DNA of 64,000 bases from an uncultured Opitutia bacterium (GTDB lineage Bacteria > Verrucomicrobiota > Verrucomicrobiia > Opitutales > UBA953), in assembly GCA_903840355.1 (NCBI GenBank), contig CAIMFJ010000005.1, positions 310,001 through 374,000 on the forward strand, given 5' to 3'. The translations under genes were made by a program, and so were the position numbers. Below are positions 9,181 through 18,639 of the stretch, in pieces. The first letter of the stretch is position 1. Each line of letters opens with the position of its first letter. The notes under the pieces were generated by a model. The model was given only the letters and a program-made list of their open reading frames with translations. It made no database searches and was not told the origin of the DNA.

Positions 9181-11872
9181 TATTAACCAAGCGACCGGGG
9201 ACGATGACCTCTTTAACGAGGGTCTTGCCTTCAAGGAATTTTTGCACGTCGGGGTGAGCCCGGGCGAGGGCGAGTAACGCCTCTTTGGAAGTTTCTTTGG
9301 CGACTTTGGCTGTGGCACGGACTTTGCCGTTCACCTGGAAGATGATTTCCACAGAAGATTCGACTAACTTGGCAGGATCAAACTTAGGCCAAGCTGCTTG
9401 CGTGATGGAACCAGTGTGACCTAAACGAGCCCAAATTTCTTCGCACACGTGAGGCGCGAAAGGGGCGGCGAGTTGCACAAAAGTTTCCACCGTGGAACGT
9501 TGAAGCGAGGGAGATTTTTCTGCCACGTTCATCAAAATCATCATCTGCGAAATCGCGGTGTTGAATTGCAAGGTCTCGATATCTTTTTCGACCTTTTGAA
9601 TCGTGCGGTGGAGCTCTCGTACTAAATCTTCGCTCTCCTGGGCTTGCGCCGAAATCTTCGTCGATACGCCACCAGTGTTTTCATCGACCGCGAGCCGCCA
9701 GAGCCGACGTAGGAACCGGGTGATACCCGAGATGCCTTCTGAACTCCATGGTTTAGAAGCCTCTAAGGGTCCGAGGAACATGAGGTACATGCGCAAGGCG
9801 TCTGCACCGTGTTCTTTAACAATCGTATCGGGGTTAACGACATTGCCACGGCTCTTGGACATCTTTTCACCGTCTTCACCGAGGATGAGGCCTTGGTGGA
9901 AAAGTTTTTGGAACGGCTCAGCCGTAGGTAGCACGCCAATGTCGTACAAGAAACGATGCCAGAAGCGGGCGTAGAGTAAGTGTAAGACTGCGTGTTCCGC
10001 ACCGCCAATGTAGAAATCGGGGCAGCCCCAATACTTGAGTGCTTCGGTGGAAGCTAACGCGTTTTGGTTGGTCGGATCGATGTAGCGTAAGTAATACCAG
10101 CATGAACCAGCCCATTGGGGCATCGTGTTGGTTTCGCGCGAGGCCTTGACCCAAAGCGGGCCAGGGGCGGGTTGCGTTTGCGAAACCGTTTGGCCCGTAG
10201 CAAGGTCATACCAGACTTCGGTCCATTCAGTGGCTTTCGATAAAGGCGAGTCACCTGTAGGCGAAGGTTGATAAGATTTAACCGCCGGCAAGGTAAGCGG
10301 TAATTGCTTCGATGTTAAGGGCACCGCGTAGAACTCTTGTCCCTCGATTGTACAAGGCACAGGTTGTGCAGGTAAAAATTCGCGGATGGCCGCATCGGCT
10401 GGAATGCACGCGTAGTCGGCAGGCTTAATCCAGAGAATCGGGAAGGGCTCGCCCCAGTAGCGTTGACGCGAGAACAGCCAATCGCGCAGTTTGAAGTTCA
10501 CCGCGGATTTTCCAAGGCCGCGAGCGGCGAGGTCGGCGGTGATTTTCTTTTTCGTTTCTAGAGAAGATAAGCCGTTAAAGGGACCTGAGTTCACCATCGG
10601 ACCATCTTCGGTCCAAGCGGCTTTCTGCACATCCACTTCGGCGTCCGCCCCCACGACTTGAATAATCGGTAACTTGAATTCTTTGGCGAATTCCCAGTCG
10701 CGTTCATCGTGCGCTGGGACTGCCATGATGGCACCCGTGCCGTAAGTCATCAGCACGTAATCCGCAATCCACACAGGGATTTTAGCCCCATTGACGGGAT
10801 TGATGGCGTAAGCTCCTGTAAAGACACCGGTCTTTTTCTTGTCGGCTAGATCAGTACGCTCGAGGTCGGACTTGTTTTTTACCACCTCGAGGTAAGATTC
10901 GACGGCGGATTTTTGAGCGGTGGTGGTGATTTTAGTGACGAGGGGGTGTTCGGGCGCGATCACCATGTAGGTCGCGCCAAAGAGCGTATCCGGACGCGTG
11001 GTGAAGACCGTCAGAGAGTCGGTGTGGCCTTCTAGTGCAAAGGTCACTTCCGCCCCTTCCGATTTTCCAATCCAATTCTTTTGTAAGCGCTTAGTCGAAT
11101 CTGGCCAGTCGAGCGCATCTAAGCCCTCAATCAGTTTTTCGGCGTAGGCTGTAATGCGGAGTACCCATTGGCGAATCGGGCGACGTTCCACCGGGTGGTG
11201 ACCGCGTTCAGAGCGCGGCTGTTTGCCGAGCGACGTGACGGGATGATTGCCGACTTTGCTCGTGGCACCGGTTTTGGTGACCACCACTTCGCTATCGAGC
11301 AGGTCTTTTTGGAGTGCAGGGCAGTGCCACACTTCCATTGAGAGCACTTCTTCATTGGCGAGCACGGTGCCGAGCGCAGGGCAGAACCATACTGGTTTAG
11401 CGGAGACGTAGGCCAGACCCTGACGAAAAAGTTGTAAGAAAATCCACTGCGTCCAGCGGAAGTAGCCTGGGTCGGTCGTCGCGAGTTCCCGTTGCCAATC
11501 GATGGCGAAACCCAGCATTTGCAACTGGCGACGAAAGTTATCGATGTTGCGTTGGGTTTGAATTGCGGGTGACTCGCCCGTGGCGATGGCGTGTTGTTCG
11601 GCCGGCAGACCAAACGCATCCCAGCCCATGGGGTGTAAGACATTGAACCCTTGGGCTAATTTATAACGCGCTAAAATATCGGAGGCCGTGTAACCCTCGG
11701 GGTGACCGATGTGCAAGCCGGCCCCAGAGGGGTAGGGAAACATATCGAGCACGTAGTATTTAGGGCGACCGCAGTTGAGGGGGGCCGTTTGGAAAGTAGC
11801 TTTTTCTTTCCAGAAGGACTGCCAGCGGTTTTCGAACGCTGTGAAATCGTAGGTGCCAGACGCGTTTTCCAT
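9164..11872 (-). CDS. leuS: Leucyl-tRNA synthetase with expanded ZN-1 region
   Basis: Class I leucyl-tRNA synthetase of about 902 residues. HIGH is at residues 54-57, an editing (CP1) domain is in the middle ([27 protein letters not shown]), and the signature [11 protein letters not shown] comes before the anticodon-binding domain. The start at 11872 is supported by GAGGG upstream; an in-frame ATG at 11959 would add 29 non-conserved residues. At about residues 177-220 there is an in-frame insertion relative to the LeuRS forms I remember, partly repeating the adjacent segment (CPAL twice, HPV twice). Essential housekeeping gene. Confidence 0.96.
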   Translation of the reverse strand: MENASGTYDFTAFENRWQSFWKEKATFQTAPLNCGRPKYYVLDMFPYPSGAGLHIGHPEGYTASDILARYKLAQGFNVLHPMGWDAFGLPAEQHAIATGESPAIQTQRNIDNFRRQLQMLGFAIDWQRELATTDPGYFRWTQWIFLQLFRQGLAYVSAKPVWFCPALGTVLANEEVLSMEVWHCPALQKDLLDSEVVVTKTGATSKVGNHPVTSLGKQPRSERGHHPVERRPIRQWVLRITAYAEKLIEGLDALDWPDSTKRLQKNWIGKSEGAEVTFALEGHTDSLTVFTTRPDTLFGATYMVIAPEHPLVTKITTTAQKSAVESYLEVVKNKSDLERTDLADKKKTGVFTGAYAINPVNGAKIPVWIADYVLMTYGTGAIMAVPAHDERDWEFAKEFKLPIIQVVGADAEVDVQKAAWTEDGPMVNSGPFNGLSSLETKKKITADLAARGLGKSAVNFKLRDWLFSRQRYWGEPFPILWIKPADYACIPADAAIREFLPAQPVPCTIEGQEFYAVPLTSKQLPLTLPAVKSYQPSPTGDSPLSKATEWTEVWYDLATGQTVSQTQPAPGPLWVKASRETNTMPQWAGSCWYYLRYIDPTNQNALASTEALKYWGCPDFYIGGAEHAVLHLLYARFWHRFLYDIGVLPTAEPFQKLFHQGLILGEDGEKMSKSRGNVVNPDTIVKEHGADALRMYLMFLGPLEASKPWSSEGISGITRFLRRLWRLAVDENTGGVSTKISAQAQESEDLVRELHRTIQKVEKDIETLQFNTAISQMMILMNVAEKSPSLQRSTVETFVQLAAPFAPHVCEEIWARLGHTGSITQAAWPKFDPAKLVESSVEIIFQVNGKVRATAKVAKETSKEALLALARAHPDVQKFLEGKTLVKEVIVPGRLVNIVVAG

Positions 11873-11978
11873 GAACCCTCGACATAGGACAGATGACCGA
11901 GGGCTGGCAAGAATTAGCCAAAACGGACTGCCAATGCCCTTGCTTCCCGAAAATTTCACTGATTATTGGAAGTAAACC

Positions 11979-12467
11979 ATGACCAGGCTCCACCCCTATT
12001 GGCGCATGCAGTATATAAAAGCTCCTAAGCCCCAGGGGGTCCACAGTCCGTTTCGAGCCTTGTGGAGTAGCTCCGATGATCGCCAAAACCTCATCGTCTA
12101 CCGGGGGACGCATGCTTTTGTCATACTTAATAATTCACCCTACAACGCTGGTCACTTGATGGTTTTACCGAATCGCGAGGTTGGGCAATTAGCGGATTTG
12201 CAGCCCGAGGAGCGGGTGGCTTTGCTGGATTTGCTAATCAAAGCCCAAGCGGTGCTCACGAAGGTCTTAAACCCGGCAGGCTTTAACATTGGCTTAAACT
12301 TGGGTAAGGTGGCGGGTGCTGGGATTCCTTCGCACCTCCATTTTCACATCGTACCCCGTTGGGAAGGGGATCAAAACTTCATGCCTGTAATCGCCGAGAC
12401 GCAGCTCCTGCCGCAGGCTTTAGATGAACTCTGGGTGCTTTTACACGAGGAGTTTATTAAAGGATAG
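11979..12467 (+). CDS. HIT-family nucleotide hydrolase/transferase
   Basis: A 162-residue histidine-triad protein. The signature HLHFHIVPRW is near residues 124-133, and the upstream AGHLMVLPNREV and a conserved asparagine (GFNIGLNLG) complete the nucleotide-binding fold. Such proteins split or transfer nucleoside phosphates; the exact substrate cannot be read from the sequence. GGAAG lies at a suitable distance before the ATG. It is divergent from leuS and followed after about 50 bp by phoH. Confidence 0.9.
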   Translation: MTRLHPYWRMQYIKAPKPQGVHSPFRALWSSSDDRQNLIVYRGTHAFVILNNSPYNAGHLMVLPNREVGQLADLQPEERVALLDLLIKAQAVLTKVLNPAGFNIGLNLGKVAGAGIPSHLHFHIVPRWEGDQNFMPVIAETQLLPQALDELWVLLHEEFIKG

Positions 12468-12516
12468 AACCGCTTGTCTTTAGTTCTACCTAGGTCATTA
12501 TTGCCCACTTTAAAGC

Positions 12517-13479
12517 ATGTCCGAACTCACCTTAACGTTTGCTGAAGGTCGCCAGCGGATGGCCCTGCATTGTGGTGCGGACTCTTTATTGGCAGAAACG
12601 GAAGCTGTCTTGCAAGTTAAGATTGTCGCCCGTGATGCCTGGATGGAATTGAAAGGGACGGCCTCGGCACTCGAGCAGACCAAGAAATTCTTTGGCTTAC
12701 TTGAACAGGCACGCGCGCAAGGGATGTTAATCCGTCCGGATGATTTTCGGAAAATTTTACAAGCGGCCGCCGCGGATGATTTAGGCCCTTGGCAAAAATT
12801 AGTCCAAGAGCCCTTAGTTTTACCGCTGCGGAAGATGAGTTTGGTGCCCCGTACGTTTGCCCAAAAGCATTACCTGCAAACCATTCTTCATTCCGATATT
12901 GTGTTTGGCGTTGGCCCTGCTGGTACCGGTAAAACTTATTTGGCCATGGCGGCGGCGATGCATGCGTTAGCGCAAGGCACTGTACGCCGGATTATTTTAA
13001 CTCGGCCGGCGGTTGAGGCCGGCGAAGCCTTGGGGTTTTTGCCGGGTGATTTGCGTGAAAAAATCCTGCCTTACTTGATTCCGCTCTACGACGCCCTCTA
13101 CGATATGATGGGGAAGGATGAGGTGAATCGCTTGATTGAACGTAATATCATCGAGGTTGCCCCATTGGCATACATGCGTGGGCGTACCTTGTCGGACTCC
13201 TTTGTGGTGCTAGATGAAGCCCAAAATGCGACGGCGGAACAGATGATGATGTTCCTAACCCGACTGGGCGAAAAGGGGAAGATGGTCGTCACGGGCGATC
13301 CCACTCAAGTCGACTTGCCACGTCACCGTTTGTCAGGGCTGCATGAAGCCTTGGAGGCTTTGGACGGCGTGCACGGGGTGGAACTATGTTACTTTGAAGA
13401 CACGGACGTGGTGCGCCATGTGCTGGTAGAACGAATCGTTAAAGCCTATGCTCGTCATCGTCGGGCTCAAGGAGCATGA
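12517..13479 (+). CDS. phoH: PhoH-like ATPase
   Basis: A 320-residue PhoH/YbeZ-type ATPase. It has an N-terminal KH-like segment (about 1-65), Walker A GPAGTGKT at 133-140, and Walker B VVLDEAQNAT near 228-237, then VTGDPTQVDLP. Proteins of this type are linked to RNA and ribosome metabolism and often lie beside ybeY, as here, where the ybeY start overlaps the phoH stop by 4 bp. The arrangement suggests translational coupling. Confidence 0.94.
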   Translation: MSELTLTFAEGRQRMALHCGADSLLAETEAVLQVKIVARDAWMELKGTASALEQTKKFFGLLEQARAQGMLIRPDDFRKILQAAAADDLGPWQKLVQEPLVLPLRKMSLVPRTFAQKHYLQTILHSDIVFGVGPAGTGKTYLAMAAAMHALAQGTVRRIILTRPAVEAGEALGFLPGDLREKILPYLIPLYDALYDMMGKDEVNRLIERNIIEVAPLAYMRGRTLSDSFVVLDEAQNATAEQMMMFLTRLGEKGKMVVTGDPTQVDLPRHRLSGLHEALEALDGVHGVELCYFEDTDVVRHVLVERIVKAYARHRRAQGA

Positions 13480-13937
13480 AGCGCGAGGTAGCCATTACGA
13501 ATCGCCACGCACGGGTGAAGGTTTCTTCGGCCTCGGTGAAGCGTATCTTGCAAGCGCTCGACCGTTTAAAGGGCTATGACTGCCCCGAGGGACAACTCTC
13601 GGTTGTCTTTGTGGATGACCAAGAAATCATTCGATTGCACCAAGAGTTCCTCGAAGATCCCAGCGTGACGGATGTCATTACGTTTATTGGCGAGCCTCAT
13701 CCAGTAGAACCTTTTGCGGGAGAAATCTGTATTAATATCGATCAAGCCAAGCGGGTCGCCAAACAACACCAGCATACGCTCGCTCAAGAACTCCGACTTT
13801 ATTTAGCGCATGGTTGGTTGCACTTGGCCGGGGAGAAGGACGAAACCAAGCCCCAGATTGCCTCGATGCGCGTGGCGGAATCGGTGGCTTTGGCTTATTT
13901 AGAGCAACTAAAATTGCGCTTACGGCTCACAGTTTAG
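13476..13937 (+). CDS. ybeY: Endoribonuclease YbeY (rRNA maturation factor)
   Basis: A 153-residue YbeY/UPF0054 metalloprotein involved in 16S rRNA 3'-end maturation and ribosome quality control. The N-terminal half ([32 protein letters not shown]) and the metal site are recognisable. The usual three-histidine motif HGxLHLxGxxH here reads [11 protein letters not shown], so the third zinc ligand is Asp. The start overlaps the end of phoH. Identification is firm despite this substitution. Confidence 0.93.
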   Translation: MKREVAITNRHARVKVSSASVKRILQALDRLKGYDCPEGQLSVVFVDDQEIIRLHQEFLEDPSVTDVITFIGEPHPVEPFAGEICINIDQAKRVAKQHQHTLAQELRLYLAHGWLHLAGEKDETKPQIASMRVAESVALAYLEQLKLRLRLTV

Positions 13938-13974
13938 TTGCTCCCTCGTGAAGTCTGCGTTGGAGTTTTGCCCG

Positions 13975-14634
13975 ATGAGTAAAACGGTCGTGATTCATTC
14001 TGGAGGCATCGACTCCACCGTCCTCTTGGCTAAATTAGTCGCCGAGGGTCGGGAAGTGCATGCTTTATCGGTGGATTACGGCCAACGGCACCGTCGCGAA
14101 CTCGTGGCCGCCGAAGCCATTTGTCGGTATTACCAAGTTCCTCATCAAGTGGCCGACTTGCGTGCCTTGGCGCCCATTTTTGGTGCGAATGCGTTGACGA
14201 ATCAAAAAGTTGCGGTGCCCGAAGGGCATTATGAAGAAGTCAGTATGAAGGCGACGGTGGTGCCGAATCGTAATATGCTCCTCATCGCCGTGGCGGGTTC
14301 TTTGGCGATGTCACTACAAGCCAGTTCCGTAGCCTATGGCGCACACAGCGGTGATCATGCGATTTACCCCGATTGTCGTCCGGAATTTGCGGATGCTTTA
14401 GATCGGGCGCTGCGCTTGGCTGATTGGCATGAAATTATTTTAGAACGTCCCTTTGTCGGCTGGAATAAAACGCTCATTGTGCAAGAAGGAGCCCGCTTGA
14501 AAGTGCCGCTGGAGTTAACCTGGTCCTGTTATGTAGGGGGCGATAAACATTGCGGACGCTGTGGGACGTGTGTCGAGCGGCGCGAAGCGTTTAAGTTGGC
14601 GGGTGTGGTGGATCCAACGGTCTACGCGAGTTGA
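13975..14634 (+). CDS. queC: 7-cyano-7-deazaguanine (preQ0) synthase QueC
   Basis: Converts 7-carboxy-7-deazaguanine to preQ0 with ATP and ammonia, in queuosine tRNA-modification biosynthesis. It has the PP-loop SGGIDS at residues 9-14, [29 protein letters not shown], and a C-terminal zinc site (C-x7-C-x2-C-x2-C, in CGRCGTC). I chose the ATG at 13975; a GTG at 13948 would add nine residues. QueD and QueE genes follow within 2.3 kb, separated by an outer-membrane protein gene. Confidence 0.95.
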   Translation: MSKTVVIHSGGIDSTVLLAKLVAEGREVHALSVDYGQRHRRELVAAEAICRYYQVPHQVADLRALAPIFGANALTNQKVAVPEGHYEEVSMKATVVPNRNMLLIAVAGSLAMSLQASSVAYGAHSGDHAIYPDCRPEFADALDRALRLADWHEIILERPFVGWNKTLIVQEGARLKVPLELTWSCYVGGDKHCGRCGTCVERREAFKLAGVVDPTVYAS

Positions 14635-14713
14635 TTTTTAGGTTATTTTTACGGGAAATAATTCCCCTTGAGAGTGGCTGGCCTGGCTTTAAAAATCAGG
14701 CAACCCATCCCCT

Positions 14714-15679
14714 ATGAAGCTGCCATCTACCTCGGCGTTAAAGCCTCTCGCCCTCGCTACTTTACTTGCCACGTTCGGTCCGCATTTATCAGCCGCTTCG
14801 GTGGCCAACAGTCCTTTGAGTTCAGATTGGGAGTCGCAGGCGCTCGCTACGAATGGTGGTTTTAAAGTCGATTTTCGTTATGACACGAATAACCAGACCC
14901 AAACGCGCTCTGGTACGAGTGCGGTGGCGACGTGGCCGGTGAGCGGGTATGAGCAAGAACTGCAAACTTTGAATCAAACTTACACGCTTGGTTTAGATTA
15001 CAGTGAGAACGCGCATTGGGGTTTGAATGTGCAGTTGCCTTACATTGCTCGGACGCACTCGACGAATGGTTATAATTTTGACGGCACGGATGCGGGGGCG
15101 ACGCAAAAGGAAGGTTTGGGGGATATGAAAGTCGTGGCGCGATTGCAGGGGGTGCTCGTCCAGCAGACCTTAGGCTTACAAGTCGGTCTTAAATTGCCCA
15201 CGGGTAGTACGACTCAAGTCTACGACACCGGGGCCATTGCAGGTCAGCCTTTAGCACGGAGTCTGCAGCTTGGCACCGGGACTACGGATACGATTTTGGG
15301 TCTGTATAGTTTTGGCAATTTACCTGGGAAGTTTGATTACTTTGCCCAAGCCCTTTACCAACGGGCTAATAGTGCTTCGCTGGGTTATCGTCCCGGCGAC
15401 GCGGTGAATGCGAACTTAGGTTTTCGGTACCTTGGTTTTGATTCCATCATTCCAATGTTCCAGTTCAATGCACAGTGGCTTGATCGCGATTCAGGGGTGA
15501 ATGCGGATGCCGCCAACACGGGTAGTCAAACGCTCTACTTAAGCCCAGGTTTCTCGGTGCCTATCGCCAGCTACTTTAACGCCTACTTGTTCTGGCAACT
15601 CCCCGTTTATCAAAATTACTACGGTTACCAACTGGCCCCACGTTCCATCGTGACGGTCGGTGGGCGTTTCAATTTTTAA
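14714..15679 (+). CDS. Outer-membrane beta-barrel protein
   Basis: A 321-residue protein with a signal peptide (cleavage probably after LSA, about residue 27) and alternating amphipathic strands throughout. It ends in GGRFNF, the terminal aromatic typical of outer-membrane barrels. It resembles the transporter-type barrels annotated as MetA-pathway/phenol-degradation OMPs, but that is only a general resemblance. It sits inside the queuosine cluster between queC and queD, so a role in uptake of a queuine-type precursor or simple co-location are both possible. The ATG follows CATCCCCT. Confidence 0.75.
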   Translation: MKLPSTSALKPLALATLLATFGPHLSAASVANSPLSSDWESQALATNGGFKVDFRYDTNNQTQTRSGTSAVATWPVSGYEQELQTLNQTYTLGLDYSENAHWGLNVQLPYIARTHSTNGYNFDGTDAGATQKEGLGDMKVVARLQGVLVQQTLGLQVGLKLPTGSTTQVYDTGAIAGQPLARSLQLGTGTTDTILGLYSFGNLPGKFDYFAQALYQRANSASLGYRPGDAVNANLGFRYLGFDSIIPMFQFNAQWLDRDSGVNADAANTGSQTLYLSPGFSVPIASYFNAYLFWQLPVYQNYYGYQLAPRSIVTVGGRFNF

Positions 15680-15694
15680 ACGCTTTTGGGGAGC

Positions 15695-15731
15695 CCTGCG
15701 AGTTTGCAGGCATTTTACTTAATAAAGTGCC
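15695..15731 (+). promoter_or_regulatory. Two overlapping hairpins upstream of queD
   Basis: Two mutually exclusive stems lie between the outer-membrane protein gene and queD: CCTGC/GCAGG (15695-15710, 6-nt loop) and GGCATTTT/AAAGTGCC (15709-15731, 7-nt loop, one wobble). They share the bases at 15709-15710. They could be a weak terminator of the upstream gene or an RNA switch before queD. I could not match them to a preQ1 riboswitch consensus. Confidence 0.3.
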
Positions 15732-15771
15732 TTGCGAGTATGGGCGGGATGACCTTACAGGTAGTAGGTTC

Positions 15772-16200
15772 ATGCACACCTGCAGTAAAACCTATCGCGA
15801 CATCCCGTTTGCCCACCGGCAACATCGGCATGCAGGGCATTGCTCGTTTATCCATGGTCACAATTGGTCGATTGAAATCGAGTTTGCCTGTCGCGAATTA
15901 GACGCCTGCGGTTTTGTCGTCGATTTTGGTGGGCTCGGTTTTCTTAAAGAATGGATTCAGCAGCACCTCGACCACGCTTGTTTATTGGCGAAGGACGACC
16001 CAGTGCGCGAAACGTTGTTACAACAACATCCTAAACTTTTTAAACCTTTGGTGGTCGATTCGGCTTCGACGGAAGGCATTGCGCAGTTCTTGTTCGAAAC
16101 CCTTAACCCATTGGTGAAGCAGCACACGGGCGGGCGGGCTTGGATTCATGCGCTGATCTTGCACGAAGATTATAAAAACAAGGCGCGCTACCAGCCGTAG
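15772..16200 (+). CDS. queD: 6-carboxytetrahydropterin synthase QueD
   Basis: A 142-residue QueD/PTPS-family enzyme that makes 6-carboxy-5,6,7,8-tetrahydropterin in queuosine synthesis. Zinc-binding histidines are visible in FAHRQ and IHGHNW, with the catalytic cysteine just before (GHCSFIHGH), and VVDFGGL and the closing ALILHED are family features. I chose the ATG at 15772; a GTG 45 bp upstream gives an unconserved extension. The stop is 8 bp before queE. Confidence 0.92.
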   Translation: MHTCSKTYRDIPFAHRQHRHAGHCSFIHGHNWSIEIEFACRELDACGFVVDFGGLGFLKEWIQQHLDHACLLAKDDPVRETLLQQHPKLFKPLVVDSASTEGIAQFLFETLNPLVKQHTGGRAWIHALILHEDYKNKARYQP

Positions 16201-16208
16201 TCTGAGTC

Positions 16209-16892
16209 ATGTCCCTTGTTTACCCGGTTAATGAAACATTCCTGAGTTGGCAAGGGGAGGGGGTGCATCTAGGTCGGAAAGCTTTCTTTATCCGTTTGCA
16301 GGGTTGTCCGATTAAATGCAGTTGGTGTGATTCGGCCTCGACTTGGCACCCGCAGTTTGTCCCCAAGGACTTGCGCAAGGCCTCGGCGGCAGAACTCGCT
16401 CAAGAAGCTCAGGCGGCCCGGCCAGAGTTTGTGGTCATCACGGGTGGCGAGCCCTGTGTGCATGATTTGACAGCCCTCCTGGCGGCACTCCGTGCGGTGG
16501 CTTTGCCGATTCACTTAGAAACCAGCGGGGCCTATCCCATCGCCGAGGGTTTCAATTGGGTTACGGTCAGCCCTAAGTGGGCTAAACTCCCCTTGGCAGA
16601 GTCGCTGGCCCGGGCTGATGAGGTTAAAGTCATCGTTGAGACCCCCGATAGCCCTGCGAAGTGGCTAGAAGCCGTAGGAGGTCGTTGGTTGGCTAAGCAC
16701 GTCTGGTTGCACCCCGAATGGTCCCAACGAGCCAATCCAGCGGTCTTAAAGGCCATTACAGACTTAGTGAAGACCGTCGGAGCACCGTACCGGGCGGGTT
16801 GGCAGGTGCATAAGCCTTACCAAGCCGACAGTTTGGACCCCCGGAGTCGGCCAGCGACCCCCCTGGGTGGCGACCGTGAGCGGGGTTTTTAA
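16209..16892 (+). CDS. queE: 7-carboxy-7-deazaguanine synthase QueE (radical SAM)
   Basis: Radical-SAM enzyme of 227 residues that contracts the pterin ring to 7-carboxy-7-deazaguanine. The [4Fe-4S] cysteines are C33, C37 and C40 (CPIKCSWC), preceded by the substrate-loop SWQGEGVHLGR. TGGEPC and the C-terminal LDPRSRPATPLGG are characteristic of the family. It completes the queC-queD-queE set for preQ0 synthesis. The 3' end of the reading frame doubles as a possible terminator hairpin. Confidence 0.95.
   Translation: MSLVYPVNETFLSWQGEGVHLGRKAFFIRLQGCPIKCSWCDSASTWHPQFVPKDLRKASAAELAQEAQAARPEFVVITGGEPCVHDLTALLAALRAVALPIHLETSGAYPIAEGFNWVTVSPKWAKLPLAESLARADEVKVIVETPDSPAKWLEAVGGRWLAKHVWLHPEWSQRANPAVLKAITDLVKTVGAPYRAGWQVHKPYQADSLDPRSRPATPLGGDRERGF
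16838..16890 (+). terminator. Candidate terminator within the queE 3' end
   Basis: CCCC near 16838-16842 can pair with GGGG at 16882-16885, enclosing an inner stem (GTCGGCCAG with CTGGGTGGC, one mismatch and wobbles). A run of five T follows and runs into the queE stop codon. The hairpin is inside coding sequence, so codon conservation also constrains it; moderate support only. Confidence 0.4.
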
Positions 16893-16958
16893 AATTATCT
16901 GCATCGGTTTTCTTTTTTTGCTTCACAATTCATCAGAACCCTCTTTCAAAACGGACTC

Positions 16959-18119
16959 ATGACCCGCCACGCTGTGCTCGCCTTAGAAGATGGAACCATC
17001 CTTCGAGGCAGGGCGTTTGGGGCCGCCGCCACCTTGTGCGGTGAGGCCGTCTTTAATACCAGCATGACGGGCTACCAAGAAATCCTCACGGATCCTTCGT
17101 ACTTTGGTCAAATCGTGACCATGACCGCCCCTCAAATCGGCAACTGCGGGGTGAATGAAGCAGACTTTGAATCCGCCCGCCCCCATGTAGCAGGTTTCGT
17201 GGTGCGCGAGTTGTCGCCGGTGGTTTCCAATTGGCGGGCGACGAGTGACCTGAGTTCTTGGTTAAAGAAATTTGGAATCCCTGGCATTGAAGGCATTGAT
17301 ACCCGTGCCCTCACGAAGAAATTACGGGTGGCCGGTGTGATGAAGGCTTGTCTGTCGACCGAAGGGATTAGCGATGCCGAAGCCGTTCAACGTGCTCGTG
17401 CTTGGTCGGGGACGGTGGGGGCTGACTTCGTCCAAGACGTCACCTGCGCTAAGCCTTATCATTTTAACAGCAAGTTTGGGGATACGGAATTGTTCACCGT
17501 TCCCGGTACGCATTTATACAAACCGCAAAATCGTCCCGTCCGCTACAAAGTTGCGGCTTATGATTTTGGGGCTAAGACCTCGATTTTCCGCCGCTTAGTG
17601 GCTGCAGGTTTTGACGTGCATGTTTTCCCCGCTCGGACGCCGGCTGCTGAAGTCCGGGCGATCAATCCTGATGCGGTCTTCCTGTCTAATGGCCCGGGTG
17701 ATCCTGCGGCCTTGAAGTATGCGCACGAAGCGGTTGCGGATTTAATTAAGACCTATCCTGTTTTTGGGATTTGCTTAGGCCACCAAATCATCACGCACGC
17801 GATTGGGGCTTCGACCTATAAATTAAAATTCGGCCACCGAGGTGGTAATCAGCCCGTGAAGAATCACGAAATTGATCGCGTCTCGATCACGGCCCAAAAC
17901 CATGGTTTTGCTTCGAAGCCTGAAGAATTAGAGAAGTGTGGAGCCATCGTCACCGAAGTGAATATGAACGACGGCACGGTGTCGGGTCTGCGTTTGAAAG
18001 ATAAGCCAGTCTTCTCGGTGCAATATCACCCCGAAGCGGGTCCAGGTCCGAATGATGCGGACGTGCTTTTCACGCGGTTTTACGATTTAGTCGCTAAGTC
18101 CAAGGGAGCGAAGGTTTAA
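16959..18119 (+). CDS. carA: Carbamoyl-phosphate synthase small subunit
   Basis: Glutaminase subunit that feeds ammonia to CarB for arginine and pyrimidine synthesis. It is 386 residues, the normal length. The N-terminal CPSase domain ([29 protein letters not shown]) is followed by a class I amidotransferase domain with nucleophile C272 (GICLGHQ) and H357/E359 ([10 protein letters not shown]). carB is not in the window. A small lipoprotein gene starts 1 bp after the stop. Confidence 0.96.
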   Translation: MTRHAVLALEDGTILRGRAFGAAATLCGEAVFNTSMTGYQEILTDPSYFGQIVTMTAPQIGNCGVNEADFESARPHVAGFVVRELSPVVSNWRATSDLSSWLKKFGIPGIEGIDTRALTKKLRVAGVMKACLSTEGISDAEAVQRARAWSGTVGADFVQDVTCAKPYHFNSKFGDTELFTVPGTHLYKPQNRPVRYKVAAYDFGAKTSIFRRLVAAGFDVHVFPARTPAAEVRAINPDAVFLSNGPGDPAALKYAHEAVADLIKTYPVFGICLGHQIITHAIGASTYKLKFGHRGGNQPVKNHEIDRVSITAQNHGFASKPEELEKCGAIVTEVNMNDGTVSGLRLKDKPVFSVQYHPEAGPGPNDADVLFTRFYDLVAKSKGAKV

Positions 18120-18120
18120 A

Positions 18121-18639
18121 ATGGCACGGCGGCCTTGGGGTTTCCTAAGGGCCGTGATGGTGGGTTTGCTTTGTGTAGCGTGTGAAACCGTTCCGGCTAC
18201 TCCGGAGGATTTATTAATTCGCGTGATTGAAGACGCGGCGGCAGGCCGGTCTCAGACTGATGCTTATCAGATGGTATCGCCTTCTTCTCCAGAACGCGTC
18301 GACCAGTTTCAGTATTTAGAAGCTTGGTTAGATATTAATCGCGAAGCCGTGGAAGGGGTGCAGGCAATGCCCGTGGCACAAGAAGGGGCACTACGCTTTA
18401 CTCAATCCCGGGATGGTAAGAAGCGGTATTTGATTTCGTATGGTTGGCCTGGACCACAGGTGCGTACTAAAGTCTTACAAGCTCAAACTGGCATGACCGT
18501 CACGCTCTTGGGCTGGCCTGACCCCTTGCCGTGGGAGCAGGTTGGTAGCACCTTGGTGATTACCACGCCTAAGGAAATGGCCGATGAAGCCAATCACCCT
18601 TGCAAGCAGGCGTTCGTCTTCAGGCTCCAAACTCCTTAG
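18121..18639 (+). CDS. Lipoprotein resembling a stand-alone GH29 fucosidase C-terminal domain
   Basis: A 172-residue protein with a lipoprotein signal (lipobox LLCVAC, Cys near residue 20). The mature part reads like the C-terminal third of GH29 alpha-L-fucosidases: the helix end LEAWLDINREAVEG (compare WLxxNGEAIYG), RFTQSRDGKKRYLI, GWPG, VTLLGWPDPLPWEQ, and a closing AFVFRL strand. No catalytic barrel is present. It may be a carbohydrate-binding or structural remnant used as a separate lipoprotein. The resemblance is from memory and untested. It starts 1 bp after carA, and its stop overlaps that of the convergent kup gene. Confidence 0.7.
   Translation: MARRPWGFLRAVMVGLLCVACETVPATPEDLLIRVIEDAAAGRSQTDAYQMVSPSSPERVDQFQYLEAWLDINREAVEGVQAMPVAQEGALRFTQSRDGKKRYLISYGWPGPQVRTKVLQAQTGMTVTLLGWPDPLPWEQVGSTLVITTPKEMADEANHPCKQAFVFRLQTP

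Noticed and set aside
11873-11959. In-frame N-terminal extension of leuS
   Set aside because: The 29 extra residues are unlike LeuRS N-termini, while the ATG at 11872 has a GAGGG sequence at good distance.
15680-15771. preQ1 riboswitch before queD
   Set aside because: The hairpins do not show the preQ1-I core (a short stem followed by the A-rich tail pairing with the loop); only a structured leader is reported.
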